The notes beneath the pieces are model-generated. The model saw only the letters and a list, made by a program, of their open reading frames with translations. It ran no database searches and was not told where the DNA came from. DNA of 64,000 bases from Pipra filicauda (Eukaryota > Chordata > Aves > Passeriformes > Pipridae): NCBI RefSeq assembly GCF_003945595.2, contig NW_024104427.1:310001-374000 (forward strand). Direction: 5' to 3'. Within the stretch, counting starts at the first letter, position 1; every line of letters begins with the position of its first letter. This document shows positions 1-11,900 of this stretch, one piece after another. A program made the position numbers and the translations under genes.

Positions 1-3000
1 TCTGTTGCTATGACAGTCCTACATTATGTTTGATAAGCTCACGAAAGACATCTAATTCCCATTAGTTTTAGTGTAAATTAGATACCTAAGAAGCACCTAC
101 TTGCACCTTTTAGGTGCCTAAATACCTTTAACAGCCTAGAACTTCAAAATTAGGTTGAAAAGGCTGCAAACTGAATTTCAGGTATCCAGCTGTTATTCTA
201 CTACCATACCAAATATACAAGTCTGCATTCTGCAGATGATTGAAGCCTGGGAAAACAACAACAATAACCAAATAAAAACAATCGAACAGTAAACAAACAA
301 ACAAGAAGCACAAAGATAATGGAATATCAACAGAAGTTCTAAAGCATTATAATTTAAATTTGAAAAATTAGGTAGCCATTAAAGGAAGCTTCTTGCTGGA
401 GGGTTTCTGCTGGGAAACAATTAAGGTTTTCCACCCTGCAAAACACAAACTGTTCATCAACAGATTATCAAAAAGTCAATAGGAGATAATGCTATTGATG
501 CAATTTCATGTCAGTCAATTAGTTAGTGTTCCTGCCTAAACAGAATGATTATTTTCATGTTATGCTTGTTGTTAGATAATAACAGTGGTGACAGATGTCT
601 AGAAATAAGGTAGTGCTCAGGTGGTTTCCAGGCAGAGCAATTCAGAGCTGTCAGTAGAGAGTTTTTCACGGAGGTACTAAATTTAGCAATTAATTCACAT
701 TATTCTACATCACATTGTTCCAGTGGTTTGGGGGCTTTCCTTAGTGGTGTTGTTGCAAATGATTAATGTTTCTCTGATGCTTTTTGAGAACAATAACAGG
801 AAGTACCTTGTTTCCTTCAAAGAAATGACTCTTAATTGCCTATAATGTAGTATGATTCTCGTCTCCCTTCGATTAAAGTCTCTACAAGAGCCAAGCCATC
901 CAGGTTGGCCATTTGAACGTGGACATGGCTTCTTTACACACAATCAAATGTGGTGGCACTTCCACCACCGAACCTTTGATACTTAACACCCAACACTGAG
1001 TGTCCTCATCGCCACTGCCTTCATTGGATGGACCAAATGGAGACCAAATCCATCCTCACACAAGGACCTCACAGCAAAGTCATTTAACTTCTCAACACCT
1101 AGTAAAATGGAAGTGGTAGCCATCCTTTGCATATATTGGACACTTTCTAATGTGTTCAATGTCACTTAACATGGTAGAAGACTTTTCTTCCTATGTTCCT
1201 TGTAGAAGTGAAGGGAACTCAGCACCACTCGTCTTTCAGCAGGATACTTCTCTTCCTCATCAGTGCTCATATTTATACATTTTCATGTAATTGGACTGAG
1301 ATCTTAACATTTCATGGGTCAAAACTTCCAAGCTACAGCATTCAAACTGGGACAGATCATCACTAAATTCTCTTTATAATGATTTTCCAGTTATCCTTTG
1401 GAGGACTATGCTACCTTTAATAAAAGCTGTTAAGTCATTCCCCCAAGTCTGACCATATTCTTTTTCTGTAAAAGGAAATGGAAGAAGCGTGAGAATTTGA
1501 GTGTGAAAAGACCAACAGATTTACATTTCTAGGCTTCTACTTCAGGTTCCTTCTCTGATGTTGACTTCTCTTCTGAAAGCTGAAAGAACTGGTTTGTCTT
1601 TAGTCTCTGGTACAGTTTTGCTTAAATTAGAGGTGATTTATTTAGGGGATTTTGATGTGGCTTGTTTCCTGTGGCCAGGACTGAATCCTCCAAATTCATC
1701 TTCTTTATATATTTGACTCAAATTTAAAGACCGTTCTATTTAAAGGGGAGAAATTACAGAGATGGAAGAAGGGTAAAGTTTTACATAGTGCTTCCCCTAT
1801 TATCTTCATCCCCTACTCTCCATCCTTTTACAAAATGGTGTTTGCTTCTTGTCCTCCTGCCAAGAGTGTTCCTCATTCCTGTCACACATTCCTTAATGTC
1901 ATATAAATACCAAGAAAAATATTGCAGACCTGGCACAGGCAAACCTCCCATTGAAACCAATGGAAACGTTACCTGTGTAAGGTTGTGAGTGGTTGGTCCT
2001 CCACCAGTGACTGAAACGAAAGGAAAAAAGTCACCAAGAAAACAAAACACACCATGTTCTTACTTATTAAAGAGGGGACAGGAGGTGCAGGAAGGTTTAG
2101 GTAGGGTTTGGGGGTATTATATTTAGAAGAAAACCCCAAGTGCGGTGTTGCTGCCAGCATGAGCACATGAAGTTTTAATTTGTGGTTTCTCTTTATGCAG
2201 TATATTTTGAAATTGGAATTTAAAACAAAATATACATCTCCCTGTCTGACTGTGTATATAACAATTTGTCATTTCTTGGCGGGAATTTGAAACTATTTTT
2301 GGTGTTCAGAAATAGTCCTCTGTCCCTTTTGTTTACCTCCCTGCCCCCCAACCCACTGACAAATTACTCTTTAATCAACCTTACAAGATTTTTAGAACTT
2401 TCCAATCTCTTGAAGTAAGGAAAATAGTGACAGGAAATTAATAATTATTGAGGAATGGGGCTATATTTTCATTTCCTGGCCCCTTTGGAGTTAAACGTTG
2501 AGTTAGAGCCATTTGTCAAAAAGCTGAACAGAGCAGTTACCTGCAGATTCATTTTAATGAACTCCATTCAAGAACAATGCTCTCTGAGAAAACATATATC
2601 ATTAGGAGAATCAGGAAATCCTCCTAAAGCCAGAGCACTCGAGCTTTATTCCAGTGCTTGAATAAGAATGAAATCCCTCCAAAGGGAGAGGTCTGGCAGT
2701 GGATTTGGTGTGTTGCCCTTCAAAACCACAGGTTTTATTAGCAGGGACATCAGTGTGGAGCCCTTGGGCCATGCCTGCACCACATGTTGTACCCCTGGCA
2801 TGGGGGAGCCATCAAGCATCTTACCTAACAGTGACATTGTGACTCCTAATCAGGGTGTTGTGATCCTTTCAAGCTCTTCAAGCTGACCACCATCATTCCC
2901 CAAATCAACTTCACACCTCAGCTTACAGCAGGAGTTGTCTCTGAGCTCGGACCAGGATAAAGGTGAGCACAACACGCCAGGCCACTGCCTCCCCTCTCTG

Positions 3001-3365
3001 TCCCTTTCCATGACATAATCACCAAAGTGGCTGAACTAGATCATCTTTCTGCTCCACCTTTGAGGTCAGGGCTCTCCCCTGAGCTTGATCCTGATGCATT
3101 CTGCCTGGCCCCGGTGTTCTGAGGACATACAAAAGGCAGCACTGGGTCAGGGCAATGACCTTCCTTACACACTGTGCTACTAATGGCTAAAAATGGACAT
3201 CTGGGGAAGCATATAAAGACCAAATAAAAATATCATTGTGTCTCCCTGTAAATTCCTCGAGCTCTAAGACTTGGTGGCTTATGGATTTCCTAAGCCACTG
3301 GCTGCTGCTTTTGCAGTTAATACTTGGTTGTTTTTTCCTCTATGATTTATTTGGTCTAGTTACTT
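1..3365. other. Noncoding stretch, nothing recognised
   Basis: AT-rich single-copy-looking DNA. A short AAAC tandem lies at 291-304. Open frames here are all shorter than 90 codons, overlap each other on both strands and show no domain I recognise. A 60-codon minus-strand frame at 983-1165 drew attention because of its protein-like composition, but I could not match it to any family. No promoter or RNA gene is visible. Confidence 0.6.
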
Positions 3366-4900
3366 TTTGATGTTTTGTAGACTTTTAGCCTCCACAACAT
3401 CCTGTGGCAAAGAAATTCATAACTTAAATCAGTGTTGTATGAGGAAATGCCTCTTCCTCTTGGTTTCAAACCTGCCACCTACTAGTTTCATGGTTGACTT
3501 CCATAAAACTTGTACTAGAAAAGACAACAAGCTATCATTTTCTAATTGCCTTCTCCACATCTCTCTCAGCTTTATATATCAGAGCTGTTTATTCCACCCT
3601 TGTATTGATGCCATACCATAACTTGAAAGCATCTTTATACCTTTTCTAGGTCTGCATTAGGAAATACAAGGTTTTTAGGTAGCTGCAATATCTTGCATTA
3701 GACTTAGCTCTATAATTAGAAATACTACATAAGATTTTGGATAACAACACTTCTTTGTTACTCTTTTTATTTTAGACCTGGAGAGGGTTTATGTACTCAA
3801 TAGTGTGTTTATGTGTGGGAGGTTTTTTATATTATACTAGCTGGTCTAATAACAGATGTCCACTTACAGGTCTTCTATATCTATATCCACTTGTAACTAC
3901 AGTAGAAGTTTTACCACATATTTTTTAAGGTGGAAAGTCTGGAACAGTGTACACTATTTGATATGTGTTTGTGCCATAGATTTACAAAGTAGCATAAGGA
4001 CTTTTTTGTTCACTATTCCTCTCCAAGTAGCTCTTAAATTCAAACAAAGGTGATTTTTTTTGACTGCTACTGAACATCGAGTTGCTTTTTATAGAACTGC
4101 CTGCCATCCTTCCAAGGTCTCTTTCCTAAAGGGTAATAGCTAAGAGCATATCTGAAGAGCATATCATTATGTATGCTAATTGAGGGGGCTTTTTTCTCGG
4201 GTGCATTACCTCTGATTTATCAATGCTGAATTCCATCTGGCATTTTTTCATCAGTATTGTGAAGCTGATTTATTGCCTCTGCATATCTTCACAGTGAGCT
4301 CTCATTTTTACCCTGAGCAGTCCTGTCTAGGCTGGTGAGCGAGCTTTGTGCTTTCATTAGACATTGAGTTCATTCAGATACATTTATACATAGAAACACA
4401 TACATATATATATATGTATGTATGTATATGCTGTACAGCTCAAGCACAAACAGAGGATACTTGGAAACTCCACTGTCAAACATTCAGGAACTGACCATTA
4501 TTTTCTACTCTAGAAGATGTTTCCCATCTTCTACCCAGGTATGTATATTAAGGTTTTACCTATCTCACAGCAGGCTCTCTAACAGGTTTTGGCAGAGGAC
4601 TTTGTCGATTGCATTTAAGAAATCCCCTTAGACTTTGTCAACCAATTCTCCTTAGTGCTCACTGAATCATTCAAAGAGCACTAGTGGGTTTCTCATCATG
4701 CCACAGAAGCTGGTTGGATCATTCCCACACAAATTAATAAATGCTATTTATTCATGCGTCATGATATCATTCTTTATTATAAGATCTACCAACTTGCTTG
4801 GCACCCAGACTTGTGTGTTTCTGCTTAACAATGTTATTAAAATGTGGATCACGCTCCACAGTCAGAAGATCCATTATTTCCAACTTGCCTTTCTTTAGAA
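3366..4900 (-). mobile_element. Very old CR1-type LINE, reverse transcriptase and 3' part
   Basis: Reads 5' to 3' on the minus strand. About 4,830 down to 4,570 corresponds to the fingers and palm region of a CR1 reverse transcriptase. The translation still shows an SLGAKQVGR-like start (family: SLTSV.GK.VE), an NQLLWHDEKP piece where the family has the QHGF.KGKSC motif, and a DFLKCN piece where it has LDF.KAFD. At 4,245-4,200 the minus strand gives MEFSIDK, matching the family's MKFNVDKCK stretch. At 4,140-4,070 it gives a degraded copy of the Q(E)RDLGVIVD segment. The left part, 3,370-3,620, matches the C-terminal and 3' portion, which on the plus strand begins with the cctccacaacatcc...tgtggcaaag pattern common in sauropsid copies. 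Many frameshifts and stops make it a fossil. The 5' end may reach about 5,480, but no endonuclease motif was seen there. The family assignment rests on remembered consensus. Confidence 0.8.
4398..4430. repeat. TACA/TA/TGTA microsatellite with 24-bp palindrome
   Basis: Positions 4398-4421 form a perfect 24-bp palindrome built from ACAT, TA and GTAT units, followed by further TATG/TATA units to 4430. It lies inside the old LINE, between the reverse-transcriptase part and the C-terminal part, so it arose after insertion. Such tracts are unstable in length. Confidence 0.85.
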
Positions 4901-7900
4901 GTCTTTGATGAACATTATGTGATGCCGACAATTTGTTTCTCTTGATATTTCTTACTTTGTTATTGGAGTTGAGGTAGACAGTTTCACTTTTTTCAGAAAT
5001 ACACTTTCTTTCTTCCAGCAGCCTTCCTTATTCTGTTTCTTAGCTCTCCCATATTTTGCTTATTTCTTTGGTCTCTATATACTTCATTTTGATAGATAGT
5101 ATGCATTTGATCTGAGCTGTCAGTAGGAAAGAATCCTCACAGTTCTTTCATCTTCAGATAATCTTTTTTGAGAACTGGTGCTTTATGCCTCAAATAAACT
5201 GGAACAAGCATGTCCCTCACCAGTTGTCTCCCAGCCAATGCAGCTTTTGCAATTCTTTTCTTAACTTGTCAATCTTTACATTTTTGTTGCTTTTATTTGA
5301 GTTCCTTCAGTTACTCAGCTACCTGCAAGGACTTGTATTGTTGATGAATCTTATGTTGACGTTTAGCTCTGCTTCTGACAAGTCCTCTAAAATCCAGGTA
5401 AGGTTTTCAGCAGGTTTGAATAGAAATCTCCACAGAGATGTCAGTCAAGAGGATTGTTCAGGCCCACACACTCCAGGGAGTATCACAAGGCCACGTCACC
5501 ATATAAATAAACAGAACATCTGAATCCATTCTTTTTCCAACTCCCATGTAAAGAGATGTTCAGACAAGGGCAATATTGTCCAAGGTTGTCACTGGAGCAA
5601 GAGTTAGCAGTATTTGGGGAGGAAAAAAATTAATTTAGTTTGTTTCTCTGTTTTTCCTGAGTCCTTTCATCTGTATCTCTACACTCAATGAGTGTTCAGC
5701 AGTACCTTAGAAAGTAGAACGATTTCAACAGGAAGCATTGAGGAGGACAGGCTGATGGTCACTTGATACACAGATTATCTAGGCTTAACACCCTGATCTG
5801 AATTAGGATGAATGACAGGCTGGTTCTGTGTCATTGCAAGTGAGGTGCTTGCTTTTTTGTCATTGGCAATGCTGCAACGTGATGGGAAGACAGGAACTGG
5901 TCTCATCATTCAGTCAGAAAGTTTATCCCCAACCCAGAGAAAAGTATATCTGGACCTCACATTGGAAAGTTTCAAATCTGAGAAATCAGCATTTTCAAAT
6001 GGAAAAAAAAATAATATATGTTTCTATCAAAAGTATCCTGGCTAGCAACCTGGTGATCCAGTGACTTGGGGAGGGACACATTTCTCAGGGGTTTTGAAGA
6101 AATTACTAAAAAGGTTTTTTAGCCCAGTTTACTCTTAATGTCAGTGAACCTTGTAGCTTAAAAACAGGACAACTCAGAGACTACTACTGGCAACTCATGG
6201 GATAGTAAATCCCTGCCATGTGATGAAATTCATCCTGCAATGTTCAAAAAAAAGGGTCAACAGGAGGCCAAATAGATTCATAGGTTTGGCAAGTGAGGTG
6301 GAAACTCTGAAGATTACTGATGGACTAATATCCTAATATCAAGAAATTACTCTTTTGAGTATCCATGGAAAGTGTACAACAAAAATCTGGAAAATAAACC
6401 TTAATGTGAAGCAGCCATCTGTCCAAAGTCTGGATTTATGTTTCAGCTGAGCTTTTTTAAGTGTTTTAGGAGCACAAGTTCTGATGTGAAATTTTAGGTT
6501 CCTTCGACAGGTGTTAGCTCTGTTGGGTGAAAATATTCAGATCTATTGTGTGGGATGAAGCATTGGAGCCATGAGATGTAAAATGATGGCCACTAGGAGA
6601 TAATAAGCTTCAGAAAGGATTGGAAATACATATGTGAACATCTGGTTTTCACACTCTTGACTAAAATTATATGTTTACGACACTTTAGCACAGATTTTAA
6701 TCAACCTACACATTTGTAAAACAAATTTTGTTTCACATAACTGGTAGAAATGGACTGTATATTTTATTATTTAATGATACCTTTCTAAAGCAACCTTGTA
6801 CCAGAAGCAGGGCATTATTCATGTTGAGAATAAGATGTATCCAGTGGTTCTTTCTCAAAAAAGGGTGATGATGGAAGATATTTTAGGAGTCTCCATTTTC
6901 CAGTACCAGTTCTGAGATTTTAGAAACACTTGCAGAGCATTTGGGAGTGTTAAAAATTAATTCTTATTTTTTAAATACTTAGTGAAGGTCACCGTCTCAC
7001 AATTTGAATCATTTAACATGTATGGATTATCCCCATGCTATGCAAACAGAATTCCATGACTGTTTGTGAATTAAAACAGTTCTCCTCCATGATACCTCTT
7101 CAGAATCAGAGCTTCTTTTGAAAATCTTTACAACAACCCTCCCTGTCAGAAAGAGTAGTGTCATCTGACATTTATACCTGAGAAAGCATCAAATTAGCAG
7201 TGGTTTGCAGGGAAAAAAGGTAAAAAAAAAACCCCAACTTTTATCATGCACTAGAAATGTGTACGCATATTTACACATGGCAGCAAAGCCATCACTCATG
7301 CATGTTAAGGACCAGACTGCAGATGGAAGGGTTCTCCTCTGCAAGGGAGAGCTGGTGGTACGGAACAGACAAAAGAACCTGCAAGTTCCTATGGTAGGTC
7401 TTTTGTTTTACAGCTCCAATCATTAAACTTTATTTAGTCTCTTTAGTGAATTCCCACCTCAGTTGTTGGTTTGGGGAGACTGGCAACTTGTAGTTGAAAG
7501 AAGACCAGGATTAAATCACAGAAGTGTTTCTGAACAGGGTATGAAATGGTGCTCCTGCCTGCCCTCACAGTGCCAGGCATTTCATTCCCTTTCTAATAAT
7601 TTTCTGTTCTGTACCTCTCAGATTAGTTCTTTTGTTCTTAAACCCACCACTCTTAACAACAATGCATCCATTTCGTTTTCTTAGGGATATGAAAAAAATG
7701 ATTAGCATATATTTTGTACTTTGATACAAAAGATACTTTGATCTAAGAGCTAACCAGGTTTCGTCTTCTGAACACCTGATCTGGCAAGACGAATTCATTT
7801 GGAAGTGATATGGCAGCAATAATTTAAAGGTTGAGGGAGTGGGAAAGAATCTTCATATCCAGTATGGCCCAGATATTCCTCAGTGCTGTGTCAGTCCTGA

Positions 7901-8130
7901 TTTTACAACATTGCTTCCGTCATAAACACGTCTGTAAATCCTCCTTGGACCGCTTTGCTTTAGTGCTCATTTAAAATGAATATAGTTTTGTAGCATTTGA
8001 GAAAACACAGTGACAAAGCAAAAACCATAAAATTAAGCATAACTGAAGTGTTTGTTAAAACAAAACTGAAGCCAATCTGGCACACTTGTATTTTATTCAG
8101 CTCTGGTGCTGGAATAGTTCCCTCCAGTAG
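4901..8130. other. Noncoding stretch; first 600 bp may be LINE 5' part
   Basis: From 4,901 to about 5,480 the sequence is pyrimidine-rich on the plus strand and could be the further-degraded 5' portion of the adjoining minus-strand LINE, but I see no endonuclease signature. Beyond that the DNA is AT-rich with no repeat, RNA or coding feature I can support. Overlapping frames at 5,185-5,523 and 5,812-6,064 have no recognisable domain. Confidence 0.5.
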
Positions 8131-8188
<58 letters not shown>

Positions 8189-8195
8189 AAGAAAG
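8131..8195 (+). repeat. 56-A homopolymer followed by GAAA units
   Basis: Fifty-six consecutive A bases run from 8131 to 8186, followed by GAAAGAAAG. Bird CR1 elements end in a short octamer repeat and not in poly(A), so the tract is not a CR1 tail. It could be a simple homopolymer microsatellite or the tail of a retrocopied transcript. No AATAAA hexamer lies in the 100 bp upstream and I see no target-site duplication, so the retrocopy reading is unproven. The exact length in an assembly is often unreliable. Confidence 0.95.
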
Positions 8196-8912
8196 TCTGA
8201 GCCTCAAGAAGGAAAAGAATTTAGTCCACACTAAGGGTATTTCTGACAATACCAGAAGAAAAACTCCACATGAAGGAAGCTGTTTTAAGCAACAAGGGCT
8301 TTAAGGTTATCTCTACAGAGTTTCAGGGCTGTCACTTTCTACGGTGAAATATTATTCCTGTTCAAGGTGCCAACTTTTTCAATCTTCTATGTCTGAAGTC
8401 AAGTCTTCTTGCAGGAGCCCGTGTTCTCAACACCTCCAAGAACCAGAACTGCTTTCATGTAGGAACCAACATCCAGACTTTTAGGTGTCAGCATACCTGT
8501 GTGTAAATGAAGGCATATGTTTGTAACGCTGTTGGTTTCCTTGTTAGGAGGAAACTTATTGTTAACACCAGAGGGCCAAACTGTATAAAGTGAATTTGAG
8601 CAGGAATTCACCAAGACCACATCAGCACTCTGACAGGAAGGACCTAAAGAAAGGAATTAGTAGGATCGGATGTTGTGCTTTCTGACAGACAGCCAAACCC
8701 ATGAGGTCAAAATAAGAAGCCAGTGCAAAAAAAGATTTATGCTTAAAATGAAATGTGCACAATTCCCCTTTCTATTGCTGGGCCCTGGATTAAAGAACTA
8801 TTGCATGGAAGTCTATAAATCCAAAAGCTCTGGGCTCAACAAGCCACCCATTTCACCATGAATTAGGCCACAGTCAACAGTGCTGCACTGATAGCATTTC
8901 TAGTGGTATCAT
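8196..8912. other. Noncoding stretch, nothing recognised
   Basis: Ordinary composition, no repeat, RNA or exon identified. Short frames on both strands (8,399-8,620 minus, 8,670-8,861 plus) carry no known motif. Confidence 0.55.
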
Positions 8913-8975
8913 CCCCATTTTCTGCCTCAAAGGGACAGGGATCTGCATTAACTTGCCCAGTGATGTACATCTCAG
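8913..8975 (-). repeat. Possible MIR-like SINE fragment
   Basis: The plus strand reads CCCATTTTCTGCCTCAAAGG and continues to AACTTGCCCAGTGATG. This follows the order of the reverse-complemented MIR core (CCATTTTACAG, GAGGCACAGAG, TGACTTGCCCAAGGTCAC). Several mismatches and a small deletion are needed, so the call is weak. If right, the element lies in minus orientation like the other old repeats here. Confidence 0.35.
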
Positions 8976-11900
8976 GTTGCTTTGAAGCACCATGCAGCTG
9001 TGCCATCACATGGTGCTGTGTCACCCCAGCTAAGGCTCACTGCACACTTCCCTCTCTCTTGACCCCATTCGCCACCTTGCCCAGTTTTTAAGAACAGGGT
9101 GATATCCTTCAGCCTGGAAGGAGGTTGTTCCCATTGCCTAAGATGGACTGTCAGAAGTGCACAGGATCCCTTTTCCTCTGTGTGTGAGGCTTTGCTCATG
9201 CAGACCACATAACCACAGCAATAAGTACCTGCTTCCTGAGGTGCAAATGTCTCGCAAGAACAGTGTAAGAACCCACATTCCAAACTTCAGCCTGAAAGTG
9301 CTGACCTGTGCTGAAAATAACCTCGACAGATTGCATGGGGAGGTTCGTTGTTCTGTCACATCTCACGGTCTTAACTATTCAGCTGGCAAATATTCAGCTG
9401 GTGAGTAAGATTCTCCTTCCAATCTGTCCTGGTCTCCTGGGTATGGAAAGTGCCTTGGAGTGAAGCCCCTTGTTCTAAGTGCCTCATGTTTAACCTGATC
9501 CTGTCTTTCCAGGTCAGACACCTCCAGAAGTAAATATCCTACAAATGGAAAATAATCATCCTTGAAGATATTATCATTTGGGTGAAGGATAATCCAGAAG
9601 ATCTTCCAGCTGTGTGCCTAAGAATGGCTTTATCAGGTCCAACAATTTTCTACACTTGCTTTCATCATCATGTTTTAGACTTGCTTAGTGAGCTGTCAGC
9701 ATCAAAACACCATTCTTTATTCAGTTCTGCCCACCACTGTTTCTAGAAGGTACCAGAGAGGGGAACCACTGTTCAACCCTCTTGAGGGGGCAGCTCACTG
9801 ACCCAGAAGTTAATCCACACGAGGACATGGAGCTGAACAAGGCACCTGGAAGTGCACCTGTGTATTCCAAGGGAACAGCAGGTTCCCATCTACCCACAAG
9901 GGACTTTTCATCTCTTTTCACAACAGATGTGGGAAGCAGCAAAGTGACTTGCTTATTACACATGGGTTAGCTTTACCAGCTAAGAAGTTGTTACTAGGAC
10001 TTGTAAACTGTATGGTGGCACTGGGAGTAATTAACACCATCTTTACTCATGGTATCGGCCCATGCCTGGGGTGCACACTGCATGTCCCTGGGGCCGCTTG
10101 TCCACAGACAGGGAGCAAGGCACAGAACCTGCAAAGCCTCCATTGTGCTCTCTCATCCCAAAAGGTCACCATTCCTCTCCCATGAGCCAGAGCAGGATGA
10201 AAATAAGAGGGCACAAATTGCTCCTGAAATGAGGCATAAATTGCTCCTGAAATGGGGCACCAAGAGGCATGGGTACAGTGCTTCTGAGGTAACTGCTGAG
10301 GTGGTGTGGCTTTGGCAAGACATCAAAATGCACAGTTGGCTAATATAGACCCCTCTTTTCTCCAGAGCCACCTCAGAACCAGCTATTGATTCTTAAGGCA
10401 GTAATATTCATCTGGCATCTCATTCATTCCAAGTTAATTGCTTAAATGGGTGGAAAAGGAAATTTGTGAAACGAAATGTGCTGCTGCATCAGGCATAAAG
10501 GAAACTTCGTCCCTATTAAGCTGAAAATGCTTCCCAAAGACAACACATAGGCTTTACTGTGCCGAGGCACTTAAGTTCAATTCTTCAGTGGGGCCACTGT
10601 TTAAAGAGAGCATTACTAACTCACTCACAGCAAGCTTCTGTACTTCAACTTCCCAGTCACTCAGTTTACTCTTCAGGATGGTTTCCCCTGCAGCTTAAAA
10701 ATATGACCTTGGAAAGAATCACTAAATAAGTAAATACTTGAGTCTAGCAGAGTTTTCTTCCTAGATCCAAACCCTGGCACAGGTTGAAGCCTTGCACCTA
10801 CGTCCTATCTGCTAAGGAGATTTCTGTTGGTATTAAGTGGCATATTGTTTAGAGAAATAACACATTTTCGTTACGGAAGGAGAAACATTCCAAATAAGCT
10901 GCTGGTCAAACACACATTTTTATGCATGTCAGCAGCTGGGGAAGAATAAGGAGAAGGGAGCAGTTTCATTTTAAGTGATTTGCTGAAGAAAAGTTCCAGT
11001 TTACATTACCACAAATTTCTCCTTCAGAGCGCTTCTCATTTTCAGGATGCAATTTTGTGCTTCCTTCTCACAACAGACTTTTTTCACAATCTATATAGCA
11101 GTGCTCATTTTAGAATTGGCTGTTTCACTTCTCTAAATAAAGCTACTTTAGTACCTGCATTAATTCCTTGCATTTGCCATTACTAACATTAAAAAGAATT
11201 CCTTTATGCAGAGATAATACCACTGTAGCTATTTATTGAATTATTGAAAGCAGTTGGCATCTTTTAAAGAAGTTCTTTTAACGTTTCTATACATTTATGA
11301 CCTCCATTGTATTGGATCGATGTTAAGTAAGTCTAGAAAAGTTTCTTTTCCCTGAATGTAGGGCCTGAGGAAGGTCTGAGGGGTGTTTAAGGGATTGGCC
11401 CAGATGCCATCTCGGGGTCTGCTGCCATTAGCTCTCCTGTGTCTGTGAGAAATTTTCTCCAGTTAAAAAAAAAAGGCAGTCAAAGGAGACTTTCATCCTC
11501 TATGGAGTGTTTTTCCTTCCTCAGCTCTGGTACTGCCATGTGACAAGTTGTTCTCTCCTTATACCTTAGCTACCAAGTGCCTCAAGGAGCCAATGCAACC
11601 AGTGATTGCCAAAATAGAGACCTATTCCTGTGCTCTCATGGTCCTCAAGGCTCTCCAGCTCAGTGGCAGTAGGGTAAGCCAGGCATTGCCATCTTCTTTG
11701 GGTTCTCAATCCAGAGACCCCATTCCCAGGTCTTTGTTCAGGGACCTGGTGTGGTCTGAGAGTGCACTACTTTGCTGGAGAACATCTCCAACTGGAAGCG
11801 CTTGTTCAGTGTAAGTTTTCTCCAAAGGAGGCTAAAGATTTTTTTTTCTTTTTTCTCCCCCCCTGAGGACAATGCCATATTGTTGTGTTTGTGCTTTTCT

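Noticed and set aside
983..1165. 60-codon minus frame with protein-like composition.
   Set aside because: I could not tie it to any family, and its length is within chance expectation.
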